Shown here piece by piece: positions 19,240 to 27,766 of a DNA stretch of 64,000 bases (the stretch's first letter is position 1; each line of letters opens with the position of its first letter). Both the position numbers and the translations under genes were made by a program. Source of the DNA: Clostridia bacterium (lineage in GTDB: Bacteria; Bacillota; Clostridia; Christensenellales; Borkfalkiaceae); contig JAFQJB010000016.1 in the NCBI GenBank assembly GCA_017397305.1, forward strand, positions 1 through 64,000, read 5' to 3'. The notes below the pieces were generated by a model. It saw only the letters and a list, made by a program, of their open reading frames with translations. It made no database searches and was not told the DNA's origin.

Positions 19240-20330
19240 GCCTCCAAATAGTTACCATTAAGTCCGTATACGTTCCCGCTTTTTACCACCAACCCTTTAA
19301 TTTCAAGAATTGATAGCACGGGTGCTAATAAAAACGCGCGCTTTCCAGTTATCTCGGCAAGCTTTTCAACGTGCTTTTGCCCGTCTGCTAGCGCGGTTAA
19401 AATTTCCTTTTCTTCGTCGGTCAAGTCAAGTTCTTGCTTTTCTTTGACCGATATTCCATAAAATCCTAAAACGTCTTCGGGTGTATCGGTTAAGGTTGCG
19501 CCCTTTTTTATAAGTTCGTTACACCCTGCCCCCGATAACACACCCACGCTATACGGCACGGCAAACAAATCTCTGCCGTAGTCATTAGCGTATTCGGCGG
19601 TATACATAGTTCCGCTCTTTATTCCAGCACTAACTATTAACGTGCCGACCGATAGCCCTGCAATTATCCTATTTCTTACGGGAAAGTGATAAGGCATAGG
19701 TTTAATCTCGGGCGGATGCTCGCTTATCGCCAAACCTTTTTCACACACCCTTTCTAATAGTGCAAAGTTACTCTTTGGATATACGTTATCAAATCCACCC
19801 GCAACAACGGATATAACCTTTCCGTTTTTATTAAGCGCACTTTCAATAACCGCACTATCAATGCCCTCGGCAATACCAGTAACCACAACCATTCCCGCAT
19901 CTAAAATGCTTTCAGTGTATTTTTCGGCAATGCTAATCGATAAAGGCAAACTCTTTCTTGCGCCAACTATTGCAAAACACTCCTCATTTAGAAGGTCAAC
20001 GTTACCTTTTGCATAGAGCACGAGCGGTGGAAAGTCGGTTTGTAATAACTGGTCGGGATAATCTTCACTCTCTATCGTAACCGCCTTTATCCCACGCTTT
20101 TGTAAACCTTCTAGCACAAACGAAAAGTATTCCTTTTGTGCGGACGTCATTAAGGTTTGAAACTGGTTTTCACCGATTTTAGAAGATATTTCTTTCTCAG
20201 CGTCCTTTAATACGGCACGAATTTCGGTTTTGCCGTTTATGTAATTATATAGCTCTCGCTTGTTTTTATATTCAAGTCCAACAAAACTATCCAGCCAAAT
20301 CAAGCAAAGCTCACTATTAGTGTATTTCAT
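19236..20330 (-). CDS. dprA: DNA processing protein DprA
   Basis: Loads RecA onto incoming single-stranded DNA during natural transformation. The 364 residues carry the Rossmann-like core with FAIVGARKSL, VVTGIAEGID, VAGGFDNVYPKSN and SAGIKSGTMYTAEYANDYGRDLFAVP, and a C-terminal winged-helix domain (about 295-360) typical of the family. It starts 3 bases after comM, and both are competence-associated; no other competence genes are in the window, and DprA is also widespread in non-competent bacteria. Confidence 0.93.
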   Translation of the reverse strand: MKYTNSELCLIWLDSFVGLEYKNKRELYNYINGKTEIRAVLKDAEKEISSKIGENQFQTLMTSAQKEYFSFVLEGLQKRGIKAVTIESEDYPDQLLQTDFPPLVLYAKGNVDLLNEECFAIVGARKSLPLSISIAEKYTESILDAGMVVVTGIAEGIDSAVIESALNKNGKVISVVAGGFDNVYPKSNFALLERVCEKGLAISEHPPEIKPMPYHFPVRNRIIAGLSVGTLIVSAGIKSGTMYTAEYANDYGRDLFAVPYSVGVLSGAGCNELIKKGATLTDTPEDVLGFYGISVKEKQELDLTDEEKEILTALADGQKHVEKLAEITGKRAFLLAPVLSILEIKGLVVKSGNVYGLNGNYLEA

Positions 20331-20333
20331 TTT

Positions 20334-21845
20334 TTACGAATGCCTATAACTGATTGCCTCTAAAATATGCTCTTCTCTAATCTGGTCAAAAAGTTCCATA
20401 TCGGCAATAGTCCTTGCAACTTTTATTATCCTTGAACGCGCCCTAGGGGACAAGTGCAACCTTTCGTACGCGCCCTTTAGTAAACTTTCGCATTTTGGGG
20501 AAAGGGTACAATATTTGTTGATGTGCTTTTCACCCATTTGCGCGTTGGTCATTATTCCGTCGTTTTTGAACCTTTCCTTTTGAATAAGTCTTGTTCTATT
20601 AACCCTTTCTCTAACAACCTTTGAACTTTCGGCTTGCTCTTTTTCCACAAGTTCGTCGTACTTTACTTCGTCCACTTGAACTTGCAAATCAATTCTATCA
20701 AGAAGCGGTCCAGAGATTTTTGCCTTATACTTTGCAATTTGCGACGGAGTGCATTTACATTCCTTGTCCGCCGAGCCGAAGTTTCCACAAGGGCAAGGGT
20801 TCATACTTCCGCACATTATAAAGTCGGCGGGATAGTTTACGCTCCCCGTTGCTCTAGAAATAGTTATCTCCCCGTCCTCTAACGGTTGACGGAGTGCTTC
20901 CAAAGTAGAGCGGTTATATTCGGGCATTTCGTCTAAAAACAAAACGCCGTTATGCGCAAGGCTAATTTCCCCCGGTCTTAAAGTTGTGCCACCGCCCGTC
21001 ATAGCAACCGTTGTCGCCGTGTGGTGCGGACTTCTAAATGGTCTTGCATAGACGATACCGTCGGCATCTTTAACAATACCTGCTACCGAGTGAATCTTGG
21101 TCGTTTCAAGCGCCTCTTCAAAGGTCATGTCGGGCATAATGGTTGGTATGCATTTTGCCAGCATAGTTTTACCCGTTCCAGGTGCACCAACAAACAAGAG
21201 ATTATGCCCACCCGAAACCGCAACTTCCAAAGCGCGTTTTGCAACCGCTTGACCTTTTACAAGTGCTAGGTCTGTATCGTAAACGTTTCGGCCTTCCTTG
21301 GTCACGTATTCACGATTCACTATAGGCTCACAAGTTTTAAGTCCCGACAAAAAGTCGATAACGTCTTTAAGGCTTTTCATTGGATAAACTTCTATTCCTT
21401 TTACGAACGAAGCTTCTTTTGAGTTGTCTTCTGGGATAATAAACTTTTTATACCCTGCCTCAAGTGCAGAGATAAGTATAGGGAGCACGCCGTTAACCCT
21501 TCTTAAACATCCGTCTAATGATAGTTCACCGATAAAAACTATTCCGTCGGTATCGGCGATGAGTTGCGCGCTTGCTTTAAGCACGCCTATTGCAAGTGCT
21601 AAATCTAGCGCAGAACCTTCCTTTTTAACGTCGGCAGGTGCAAGGTTTGCGGTAAGCCGTCTTGTAGGCATTGCCCTACCGCTATTTTTAACCGCAGAGC
21701 GAACGCGCTCTTTGGCTTCTTTTACCGCGGTGTCCGCAAGCCCAACGATTTCAAATGCGGGAAGTCCGTTATTGACGTCCACTTCCACACTGATTGGAAC
21801 ACCCTTTAGACCAGTTAACGTAAAGGTTGAAATTTTAGCTATCAT
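20334..21845 (-). CDS. comM: ComM/YifB-type AAA+ ATPase (Mg-chelatase-like)
   Basis: AAA+ helicase-like ATPase that promotes branch migration during integration of transformed DNA in species where it was tested. With the start at ATG 21845 (MIAKISTFTLTGLKG) it has 503 residues, the usual size. It has an N-terminal Lon-protease-like domain (1-170), Walker A GAPGTGKT (about 215-222), Walker B-type LFLDEMPEY, a Cys motif CPCGNFGSADKECKC and a C-terminal Mg-chelatase domain. It is the first gene of the operon running to yfcE and has a clear promoter. Confidence 0.92.
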   Translation of the reverse strand: MIAKISTFTLTGLKGVPISVEVDVNNGLPAFEIVGLADTAVKEAKERVRSAVKNSGRAMPTRRLTANLAPADVKKEGSALDLALAIGVLKASAQLIADTDGIVFIGELSLDGCLRRVNGVLPILISALEAGYKKFIIPEDNSKEASFVKGIEVYPMKSLKDVIDFLSGLKTCEPIVNREYVTKEGRNVYDTDLALVKGQAVAKRALEVAVSGGHNLLFVGAPGTGKTMLAKCIPTIMPDMTFEEALETTKIHSVAGIVKDADGIVYARPFRSPHHTATTVAMTGGGTTLRPGEISLAHNGVLFLDEMPEYNRSTLEALRQPLEDGEITISRATGSVNYPADFIMCGSMNPCPCGNFGSADKECKCTPSQIAKYKAKISGPLLDRIDLQVQVDEVKYDELVEKEQAESSKVVRERVNRTRLIQKERFKNDGIMTNAQMGEKHINKYCTLSPKCESLLKGAYERLHLSPRARSRIIKVARTIADMELFDQIREEHILEAISYRHS

Positions 21846-21894
21846 TTCCCCTCTTTCGTGAGCATATACTCCCACTATATTTTTCTAGTATAAT

Positions 21895-21923
21895 ATTATA
21901 TATTATTTTAAAGCAAATGTAAA
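21895..21923 (-). promoter_or_regulatory. Promoter of the comM-dprA-topA-...-yfcE operon
   Basis: On the minus strand TTTACA (21918-21923) and TATAAT (21895-21900) are separated by exactly 17 bases, 50 bases before the comM ATG. It lies downstream of the rplS terminator, so this is an independent transcription unit. Confidence 0.7.
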
Positions 21924-22002
21924 CTTTTTAAGCAGTAAAAAAACAACAAAATTATCCGCGCTAAAATCCAGCCAAAATATGCGGTATTTTGTAAAAAAGT
22001 AT

Positions 22003-22033
22003 AAAAAAAGAACCTACCTTTTGGTAAGTTCTT
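22003..22033 (-). terminator. Intrinsic terminator after rplS
   Basis: On the minus strand an 11-bp stem (AAGAACTTACC with GGTAGGTTCTT, one G-U pair) with an AAAA loop is followed by TTTTTTT. It sits 13 bases after the rplS stop. Confidence 0.85.
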
Positions 22034-22046
22034 AATTTTTCGATTG

Positions 22047-22394
22047 TTATCTAGCCATTTCTTTAACTTTCGCAGCCTTGCCCGTTCTTGCTCTCAAGTA
22101 GTAGAGTTTAGCACGACGTACTTTACCACGTCTTACAACTTGAATGTCAGCAACCTTCGGCGAGTGGATGGGGAAAGTTTTTTCAACGCCAACACCGAAA
22201 GAAATTCTTCTAACGGTAAAGGTTTCGGAAATGCCACCGTGCTTTCTTGCGATAACGATGCCTTCAAAACCTTGCAATCTTTCTCTGTCACCTTCAATAA
22301 CCTTAATCATAACCTTAACGGTATCACCAACGTTAAATTCGGGAATGCTTGTCTTTACATTTTCTTGATTGATAGCTTCAATAATGCTACTCAT
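22047..22394 (-). CDS. rplS: Ribosomal protein bL19
   Basis: The 115-residue 50S protein at the 30S-50S interface. Sequence features are the N-terminal [16 protein letters not shown] strand, [16 protein letters not shown] and RVFPxHSP-like [28 protein letters not shown]. In most Firmicutes rplS follows trmD directly; here it is placed after yraN, with its own promoter and terminator, so it is expressed as a single-gene unit. GGAGG lies 8 bases before the ATG. Confidence 0.97.
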   Translation of the reverse strand: MSSIIEAINQENVKTSIPEFNVGDTVKVMIKVIEGDRERLQGFEGIVIARKHGGISETFTVRRISFGVGVEKTFPIHSPKVADIQVVRRGKVRRAKLYYLRARTGKAAKVKEMAR

Positions 22395-22509
22395 TTTGCT
22401 TTACCTCCGTTTATTATAAGCGCGTTCATTGTCATAAAAAATTTATCGAAAATGCAAGAGGAACGCCCAAAGCGTTTTATATAATACCACATTTTTCTTG
22501 CGTTGGCAA
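22395..22509 (-). promoter_or_regulatory. rplS promoter and about 80-base leader, possible L19-type autoregulatory leader
   Basis: On the minus strand TTGCCA (22504-22509) and TATTAT (22481-22486) are 17 bases apart. The transcript would carry about 80 untranslated bases containing a hairpin AACGC-TTTGG-GCGTT near its 5' end. Ribosomal-protein leaders are known upstream of rplS in Firmicutes; I cannot match this one to the described L19 leader with certainty, so only the promoter is well supported. Confidence 0.6.
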
Positions 22510-22515
22510 GCGTTT

Positions 22516-22881
22516 TTACATAGAAAATGCATCAAAAATGTGATTTATTTCACCTTTTTCAATTTCTATAACGTCAAACCTACAATTGACGTCGTCTAAC
22601 CCCTCTCTCATCAAATAATCGGTGGCTATCTTAAAGTATTTTTCCCTTTTTTTATAGTCCACCGCCTCACTTGGCGCGCCATATCCGTCACCAGAGCGGG
22701 TTTTAACTTCAACAAAAACAATGGTATCACCGTCTTTTGCAATGATGTCAACTTCACCAAAATGCGAGCGGTGATTTGCCTTTATTATTTCGTAGCCTTT
22801 GTTTTTTAAAAATTCGGCGGCTTTTTCTTCGCCTACTCTACCCAGAAATTTTTTATAAAAGTTTTTCTGTGCAATCTGCAA
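22516..22881 (-). CDS. YraN/UPF0102-family endonuclease-like protein
   Basis: The 121-residue protein has the PD-(D/E)XK nuclease-like core of the family: the segment around residue 36-62 includes HFGEVDIIA and FVEVKTR, the expected active-site acidic and lysine residues. Function is not established in general, though a role in DNA metabolism is often assumed. The start is TTG at 22881, favoured because AAGGAG lies 8 bases before it; this overlaps the end of rnhB by 49 bases. Adjacent location to rnhB is common in many bacteria. Confidence 0.85.
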   Translation of the reverse strand: MQIAQKNFYKKFLGRVGEEKAAEFLKNKGYEIIKANHRSHFGEVDIIAKDGDTIVFVEVKTRSGDGYGAPSEAVDYKKREKYFKIATDYLMREGLDDVNCRFDVIEIEKGEINHIFDAFSM

Positions 22882-23432
22882 GGTCCTATCTCCTTGATTT
22901 TTTCTATATGCGCCTTTGTGCCGTACCCTTTGTGTTTTTCAAAGCCGTACTCGGTAAACTCCTTTGCGTATTCGGTCATAAGGTTATCCCTATAAACCTT
23001 CGCAACGATAGAGGCGCACCCTATCGTATAACTATTTAAGTCCCCTTTAACTATGTATTCCGCATTGATTGGAAGATTGGTGTCAACCCCGTCTACAAGC
23101 GTTATATCGGGCTTTATAGATAAGTTTTGCACCGCTTCAGTCATGCATTTTTTTACTGCGTTAAGGATATTTATTCGGTCGATTTCTTGCTCTTCAATTT
23201 GACAAATTGAATAAGCAATCGCCTTTTCTTTGATTTCTTTTGCAAGTGCTTCTCTTTTCTTTTCGGTGAGTTTTTTGCTGTCCGTAACTCCCTCTATAAG
23301 CGCGTCTAGGGGCATTATAACCGCACAGCACACCACGGGGCCTGCAAGCGGACCTCTACCCACTTCGTCCACACCCGCAACGTATTTTGCACCATTTTCA
23401 ATATGTTTTCTTTCGTATAAAAGCTTATCCAT
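22833..23432 (-). CDS. rnhB: Ribonuclease HII
   Basis: Removes RNA from RNA-DNA hybrids, including single ribonucleotides in DNA. The 199 residues contain the catalytic N-terminal motif GVDEVGRGPLAGP (about 20-32), the DSKKL motif near 71-75, LVDG near 135-138 and SIVAKVYRD near 160-168. It follows rbgA by one base and overlaps yraN at its 3' end. Confidence 0.95.
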   Translation of the reverse strand: MDKLLYERKHIENGAKYVAGVDEVGRGPLAGPVVCCAVIMPLDALIEGVTDSKKLTEKKREALAKEIKEKAIAYSICQIEEQEIDRINILNAVKKCMTEAVQNLSIKPDITLVDGVDTNLPINAEYIVKGDLNSYTIGCASIVAKVYRDNLMTEYAKEFTEYGFEKHKGYGTKAHIEKIKEIGPCRLHRKTFIKNFWVE

Positions 23433-23433
23433 A

Positions 23434-24267
23434 TCAGTCTAGAATAATTTTCCCTATCCTACCCTTTCTAAAATCGTCGATAATTGCTGTTGCGCACCTA
23501 TCGTAATCGAACTCGTTTCCGCGACGCAAAAAGCCACGGCGAACGCATATAGCGTTGAAAAGTTCAAGCGTATCGACGTCCAAATTTTCGATATTATATT
23601 TTTCTTTTAATAGGTCAGGATATTTTATTTTAAGTTCGGCTAAAAGCTCGTAAGCGAGGTCGTTAAAGTCTATATTGGCGTCGTTCATACTGCCTACGTA
23701 AGCAAGGTGTTTTGCTAAGGTTTGATTTTCAAACGCGGGGGGCATTGTCCCTGGGGTGTCAAGCAGTTCTAAATCTCTTAGTCTTACCCATTGCTTGCCC
23801 TTGGTAACCCCTGCTTTATTGCCCGTAATGGTCTTTTTGCCACCGCAAAGTGCGTTGATTATGGTTGATTTTCCAGTGTTTGGAATACCCGCAACCATTA
23901 TTCTAATAGGCTTAAACACACCTTTAGCCTTGTTTCTTTCAAGTTTTTCTTTTAATAGTTCAAAAATTTTTGTATACAACAAATCGACTGCGCGCTTATC
24001 CATTGCGCTCACAGCCACAGTTTGCTTTCCTTCATTTATAAATTCCGCAACCGTCCTTTTAGAATCGGCTGGAGTAACTAAATCGGACTTATTAAGAACG
24101 TAAAGCACCTTTTTATTTATAAATAGTTTGGACAATTTTTCATTGAGCGAAGCCCTCGGCGCACGAGCGTCTAGAACGAGCATTACCCCGTCCACCGACT
24201 TTAAATTCTCTTCCATCATGCGCATGGCTGCGGTCATGTGTCCCGGAAACCATTGTAAGTGTTGCAT
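23434..24267 (-). CDS. rbgA: Ribosome biogenesis GTPase RbgA/YlqF
   Basis: A circularly permuted GTPase needed for late 50S subunit assembly. The 277 residues start with the family hallmark QWFPGHMTAAM and show the permuted motif order: G4 NKSD (about 58-61), then G1 GIPNTGKST (about 127-135), G3 DTPG (about 173-176). The C-terminal domain (about 205-277) binds rRNA. It lies 1 base after trmD and 1 base before rnhB, as in B. subtilis. Confidence 0.94.
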   Translation of the reverse strand: MQHLQWFPGHMTAAMRMMEENLKSVDGVMLVLDARAPRASLNEKLSKLFINKKVLYVLNKSDLVTPADSKRTVAEFINEGKQTVAVSAMDKRAVDLLYTKIFELLKEKLERNKAKGVFKPIRIMVAGIPNTGKSTIINALCGGKKTITGNKAGVTKGKQWVRLRDLELLDTPGTMPPAFENQTLAKHLAYVGSMNDANIDFNDLAYELLAELKIKYPDLLKEKYNIENLDVDTLELFNAICVRRGFLRRGNEFDYDRCATAIIDDFRKGRIGKIILD

Positions 24268-24268
24268 A

Positions 24269-24940
24269 CTATTCCTTATCCAATAAATCGGGGCGGTTTT
24301 TTAAGGTGATTTCCTTTGATTTTTGCTCCCGCCACTCGTCTATTTTTGCGTGATGTCCGCTAAGTAGCACTTCGGGGACTTTTAACCCCATAAACTCTTG
24401 CGGACGCGTATAGTGCGGATATTCAAGCATTCCACTAGCAAAACTTTCTTGTTCTAAGGACTGCTCGTTTATAACGCCGTCAACGTATCTTGCAACAGCG
24501 TCTACAACCGCCATAGCGGGTATTTCACCGCCAGTTAAAACGAAATCGCCAAGCGACAATTCCTCGTCAATATAAAGGTCCAAAACCCTTTGGTCAACCC
24601 CTTCGTAATGCCCGCAAAGAAGCAGTACGTGGTCTAACTTGCTATATTCTAGCACGATTTTTTGGTTTAGGGTTCTGCCCTTTGGCGACATAAAAATTCG
24701 CCTTGCCGTGTGGTCGGGGTCAACCGCTTCTATCGCGCTTGCAATGGGTTGTGGCATCATAACCATACCCGCCCCGCCACCAAAAGGTGTATCGTCGCAT
24801 TTTTTATGCTTATCTAAAGTATAATCTCTAATATCAACGACGTTAACTTCAAGTTTTCCGCCGTCAACCGCCCTACCGATAATACTTGTCTTTAAGGGCG
24901 CAAACATTTCTGGAAACAAGGTCAAAATATCAATCTTCAT
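24269..24940 (-). CDS. trmD: tRNA (guanine37-N1)-methyltransferase
   Basis: SPOUT-family enzyme making m1G37 next to the anticodon, which prevents frameshifting. With the start at 24940 (MKIDILTLFPEMF) it has 223 residues. The trefoil-knot SAM site is seen as LLCGHYEGVDQRV and DFVLTGGEIPAM. An in-frame upstream extension is rejected because it lies in the rimM end and has no family similarity. The ATG overlaps the end of rimM by 11 bases with AGAGG upstream. Confidence 0.95.
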   Translation of the reverse strand: MKIDILTLFPEMFAPLKTSIIGRAVDGGKLEVNVVDIRDYTLDKHKKCDDTPFGGGAGMVMMPQPIASAIEAVDPDHTARRIFMSPKGRTLNQKIVLEYSKLDHVLLLCGHYEGVDQRVLDLYIDEELSLGDFVLTGGEIPAMAVVDAVARYVDGVINEQSLEQESFASGMLEYPHYTRPQEFMGLKVPEVLLSGHHAKIDEWREQKSKEITLKNRPDLLDKE

Positions 24941-25439
24941 AGCATGATACCTCTTTAAGCCTTTTTTCCTTAACGATAATAGTTTTGTTTTGCACGTCAA
25001 TCTTTTCCATCAAGTCGTTAAGAAATGGAAAACGCAAAACCCTGCCGTCCAAAGTTTGCACGGTAAAAATATCGGTACGCGCACTCGTAACGTCAATAAC
25101 GCTACCAATTTCGGTATCGGTATCCGTTTTAACTTTGCAACCGATAATATCAACGACAAAATACCTACCCTCTTCTAACGGCACGGCATTCTCCCTTGTA
25201 ACGCGTAAAAACTTGCCACGGAAGGTTTCCGCAACAGTTCTATCAGCAATACCCGATAGGCAAATTATAACCATATTGCCCGCAATAACCGTTCTTAAAA
25301 CACGGTAAGTGCTATCGTCGATAATGACTTCTTTTAAGTTGTTAAAGCGGGTGATATCGTCGGTTAGTGGCTGAACTTTAAGTTCACCCCTAATGCCTTG
25401 AGGCTTGACGATAAGCCCGATTTTAAGCGTATTTTCCAT
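24930..25439 (-). CDS. rimM: 16S rRNA processing factor RimM
   Basis: Assists maturation of the 30S head near ribosomal protein uS19. The 169 residues have the N-terminal RimM domain (IGLIVKPQGIRGELKVQPLTD) and a PRC-barrel C-terminal domain beginning at the RYFVVDIIGCKV stretch (about 93). Position between khpA and trmD is the standard order. Confidence 0.93.
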   Translation of the reverse strand: MENTLKIGLIVKPQGIRGELKVQPLTDDITRFNNLKEVIIDDSTYRVLRTVIAGNMVIICLSGIADRTVAETFRGKFLRVTRENAVPLEEGRYFVVDIIGCKVKTDTDTEIGSVIDVTSARTDIFTVQTLDGRVLRFPFLNDLMEKIDVQNKTIIVKEKRLKEVSCYED

Positions 25440-25465
25440 AATTTAAAGGGAAGAAAACGGGGAAA

Positions 25466-25711
25466 TTATTTATTTTCCCCGCGTTCAACTATTTCGATAT
25501 TATATTTTTTGCCCTCTTTAACAGAACCAACGCGAACTAAAGTGCGGAGCGCCTTTGCAATCTTGCCTTGGCGACCGATTACTTTACCCATATCGCTTTC
25601 CGCAAGGGTAACCGTTACCGAAACGTTATTGCCGTTTTCAACCACGTCGTATTCAACTTCGTCAGTCTTTTCGGCAAAGCGGTTAATAACGTATTTAATA
25701 AGTTCTAACAT
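25466..25711 (-). CDS. khpA: KH-domain RNA-binding protein KhpA
   Basis: An 81-residue single KH domain protein with the GxxG loop in MGKVIGRQGKIAKALRTLV (about 41-59). In Gram-positive bacteria KhpA pairs with KhpB/Jag and influences cell elongation and RNA stability (family knowledge). It lies between rpsP and rimM, the usual place. Confidence 0.93.
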   Translation of the reverse strand: MLELIKYVINRFAEKTDEVEYDVVENGNNVSVTVTLAESDMGKVIGRQGKIAKALRTLVRVGSVKEGKKYNIEIVERGENK

Positions 25712-25729
25712 TTTCGCTCCTTAGCCAGC

Positions 25730-26026
25730 TTATTTTGAAGACTTGCGGACTTTGGTTTTTGCGGGTGAAAGTTTGGTGGGCTTCGGAAGAATACCTTTGT
25801 TTACGAGAATATTCTTAACGGTATCGGTGGGTTGAACACCCTTAGCGAGCCAATCTTTTGCCTTTGCTTCGTCAACAACGATTTCTGCGGGTACGGTGGT
25901 GGGGTTATAGTGACCAACTTTGTCAATATATGCTCCATCTCTTGCGTTTCTCGAATCGGTTACTACGATACGATAGAAGGGTGATTTTTTGTCGCCCATT
26001 CTGGTTAATCTCATTTTTACTGCCAT
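25730..26026 (-). CDS. rpsP: Ribosomal protein bS16
   Basis: The 98-residue small-subunit protein. It has the conserved [24 protein letters not shown] start, GHYNP and an extended basic C-terminal tail (about 80-98). It follows ffh by 24 bases with AAGGAG as ribosome site. Confidence 0.97.
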   Translation of the reverse strand: MAVKMRLTRMGDKKSPFYRIVVTDSRNARDGAYIDKVGHYNPTTVPAEIVVDEAKAKDWLAKGVQPTDTVKNILVNKGILPKPTKLSPAKTKVRKSSK

Positions 26027-26050
26027 TGTTCTTGTTCTCCTTGTATATTA

Positions 26051-27364
26051 TTAAAATTTAAACATTCTATTGTTTTTCATTTGTTTCATCATAAGTTTAG
26101 TTTGCTCGAATTGTTTGAGCACCCTATTGACTTCTTGAACACTCGTTCCGCTTCCCTTTGCTATGCGGTTTTTCCTTGACGAGTTGATGATTTGAGGATT
26201 TTCCCTCTCACGCATGGTCATCGACTGAATTACAGCCTTCATTGAAAGCATTTTCTTTTCGTCAATATTCTCTTCTCTAACCTTCATCTTTCCGCCCATT
26301 CCGGGGAGCATTGCGAGAATATCTTTTATCCCGCCCATCTTTTTCATGGTTTCGAATTGAGCGAGGAAGTCGTTAAGGGTGAAAGAGTTTTCCCTAAACT
26401 TTTTCTCCATTTTCTTGGCTTCTTCTTCACTAACAGCTTCTTGCGCCTTTTCGATAAGCGACAAAACGTCGCCCATACCCAAGATTCTATTTGCCATTCT
26501 ATCGGGATAGAAAGGCTCTAAATCGCCAAGTTTTTCACCGACCGAGCAGAACTTTATGGGCTTGCCCGTAACGGCTTTCATAGAGAGTGTTGCACCGCCA
26601 CGCGTGTCGCCGTCAAGTTTGGTTAAAACCAAACCCGTAACCTCTAACCTCTTGTTAAAGGTGTCCGCAACCTCGACTGCAACTTGACCTGTCATAGAGT
26701 CAACTACAAGCAAGATTTCGCTGGGGTTAACTTCTTCTTTGATTTTTTCAAGCTCTTTCATAAGCTCTTCGTCAATTTGAAGTCTACCCGCGGTATCGAT
26801 TATAACGGTATCGAATCCGTATGATTTTGCGTGTGCCACGCCTTCTTTTGCAATTTTTATCGGGTTGCCTTGTCCCTTTTCAAAAACCGTACAGCCCGCC
26901 TTTTCACCAACCACTTTTAATTGGTTGATTGCTGCGGGGCGGTATACGTCACACGCAACGAGAAGGGGTTTTCTGCCCTGTTTTTTAAGCATCATACCAA
27001 GCTTACCAACCAAGGTGGTTTTACCCGCACCTTGAAGGCCCGCCATCATAATAACAGTCGGTGGCGTCGATGCAACGGCAAGTTTGCTGTTCGCACTGCC
27101 CATGAGTGCAATAACCTCTTCGTTAACGATTTTTATAACTTGTTGGGTGGGGTTAAGGTTTTTCAAAATCTCTTGCCCAACCGCACGTTCACTGACCTTA
27201 GAAACAAACTCTTTTACAACCGAGATATTAACGTCGGCTTCTAAAAGCGCAATTCTAACTTCACGCATTGCCGTCTTGATTTCAAGTTCGGTAAGTCTGC
27301 CGTGCTTGGTAAGTTTAGAAAAAATATGATTAAGTTTTTCGGAAAGTCCTGAAAAAAGTGCCAT
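26051..27364 (-). CDS. ffh: Signal recognition particle GTPase Ffh
   Basis: Protein part of the signal recognition particle, binding 4.5S/6S SRP RNA and nascent signal sequences. The 437 residues contain the N domain (1-95), the G domain with Walker A GLQGAGKT (109-116), DTAGR and TKLDGDTRGG, and a Met-rich M domain (about 300-437). The partner receptor ftsY is directly upstream. The start overlaps ylxM by one base. Confidence 0.97.
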   Translation of the reverse strand: MALFSGLSEKLNHIFSKLTKHGRLTELEIKTAMREVRIALLEADVNISVVKEFVSKVSERAVGQEILKNLNPTQQVIKIVNEEVIALMGSANSKLAVASTPPTVIMMAGLQGAGKTTLVGKLGMMLKKQGRKPLLVACDVYRPAAINQLKVVGEKAGCTVFEKGQGNPIKIAKEGVAHAKSYGFDTVIIDTAGRLQIDEELMKELEKIKEEVNPSEILLVVDSMTGQVAVEVADTFNKRLEVTGLVLTKLDGDTRGGATLSMKAVTGKPIKFCSVGEKLGDLEPFYPDRMANRILGMGDVLSLIEKAQEAVSEEEAKKMEKKFRENSFTLNDFLAQFETMKKMGGIKDILAMLPGMGGKMKVREENIDEKKMLSMKAVIQSMTMRERENPQIINSSRKNRIAKGSGTSVQEVNRVLKQFEQTKLMMKQMKNNRMFKF

Positions 27365-27669
27365 TATTCCCCTATTATATCCAATATCTCTTTTGAAACG
27401 TCAGGTTGCTCGTCTTTAATTTTTTCGGCAACCGCTTTTAACTTTTGGTTCTTTTCTTTAAGATTTAACAACTTTTCGTATTCATCAAGTTTTTTCTTGA
27501 CGCTCTTTATCGCCATATACACGTTTTGGCGGGTATTCCCGTCAGGCTCAGCAATCTCTGCAAGTGAAAGGTCAAAATAATAGTGCGAACGGAAAAGTTC
27601 TCTTTGCCTTTCGGTAAGCAAACCTTGATACAATTCAAAAAGTTCTACGTATCTTAAATCTTTTTCCAT
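27364..27669 (-). CDS. ylxM: YlxM-type helix-turn-helix protein
   Basis: A 101-residue sigma-70-region-4-like HTH protein that accompanies ffh in Firmicutes; it associates with the SRP pathway in streptococci (family knowledge). Family sequence: LLTERQRELFRSHYYFDLSLAEIAE followed by the recognition helix around TRQNVYMAIKSVKKKL. It is the first gene of the ylxM-to-yraN operon and has a near-consensus promoter. Confidence 0.92.
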   Translation of the reverse strand: MEKDLRYVELFELYQGLLTERQRELFRSHYYFDLSLAEIAEPDGNTRQNVYMAIKSVKKKLDEYEKLLNLKEKNQKLKAVAEKIKDEQPDVSKEILDIIGE

Positions 27670-27673
27670 AATA

Positions 27674-27710
27674 AAAACACGGGTGTAAAATAAATTTACT
27701 TTACACCCGT
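27674..27710 (-). terminator. Intrinsic terminator of the asnS/plsX-rnc-smc-ftsY unit, overlapping the next transcription start
   Basis: An 11-bp perfect stem ACGGGTGTAAA with TTTACACCCGT (27700-27710 and 27679-27689) with a 10-base loop, followed on the minus strand by GTTTTTATT. It lies 57 bases after the ftsY stop. The upstream arm directly abuts the -10 box of the ylxM promoter. Confidence 0.82.
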
Positions 27711-27739
27711 ATTATACACGTTAAATTTTTAGTTGTCAA
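27711..27739 (-). promoter_or_regulatory. Consensus promoter of the ylxM-ffh-rpsP-...-yraN operon
   Basis: On the minus strand TTGACA (27734-27739) and TATAAT (27711-27716) are perfect consensus hexamers 17 bases apart. Transcription would start near 27704, inside the upstream arm of the ftsY terminator hairpin (27679-27710). Confidence 0.85.
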
Positions 27740-27766
27740 GCGATTTTACACGCATATATAAACATT

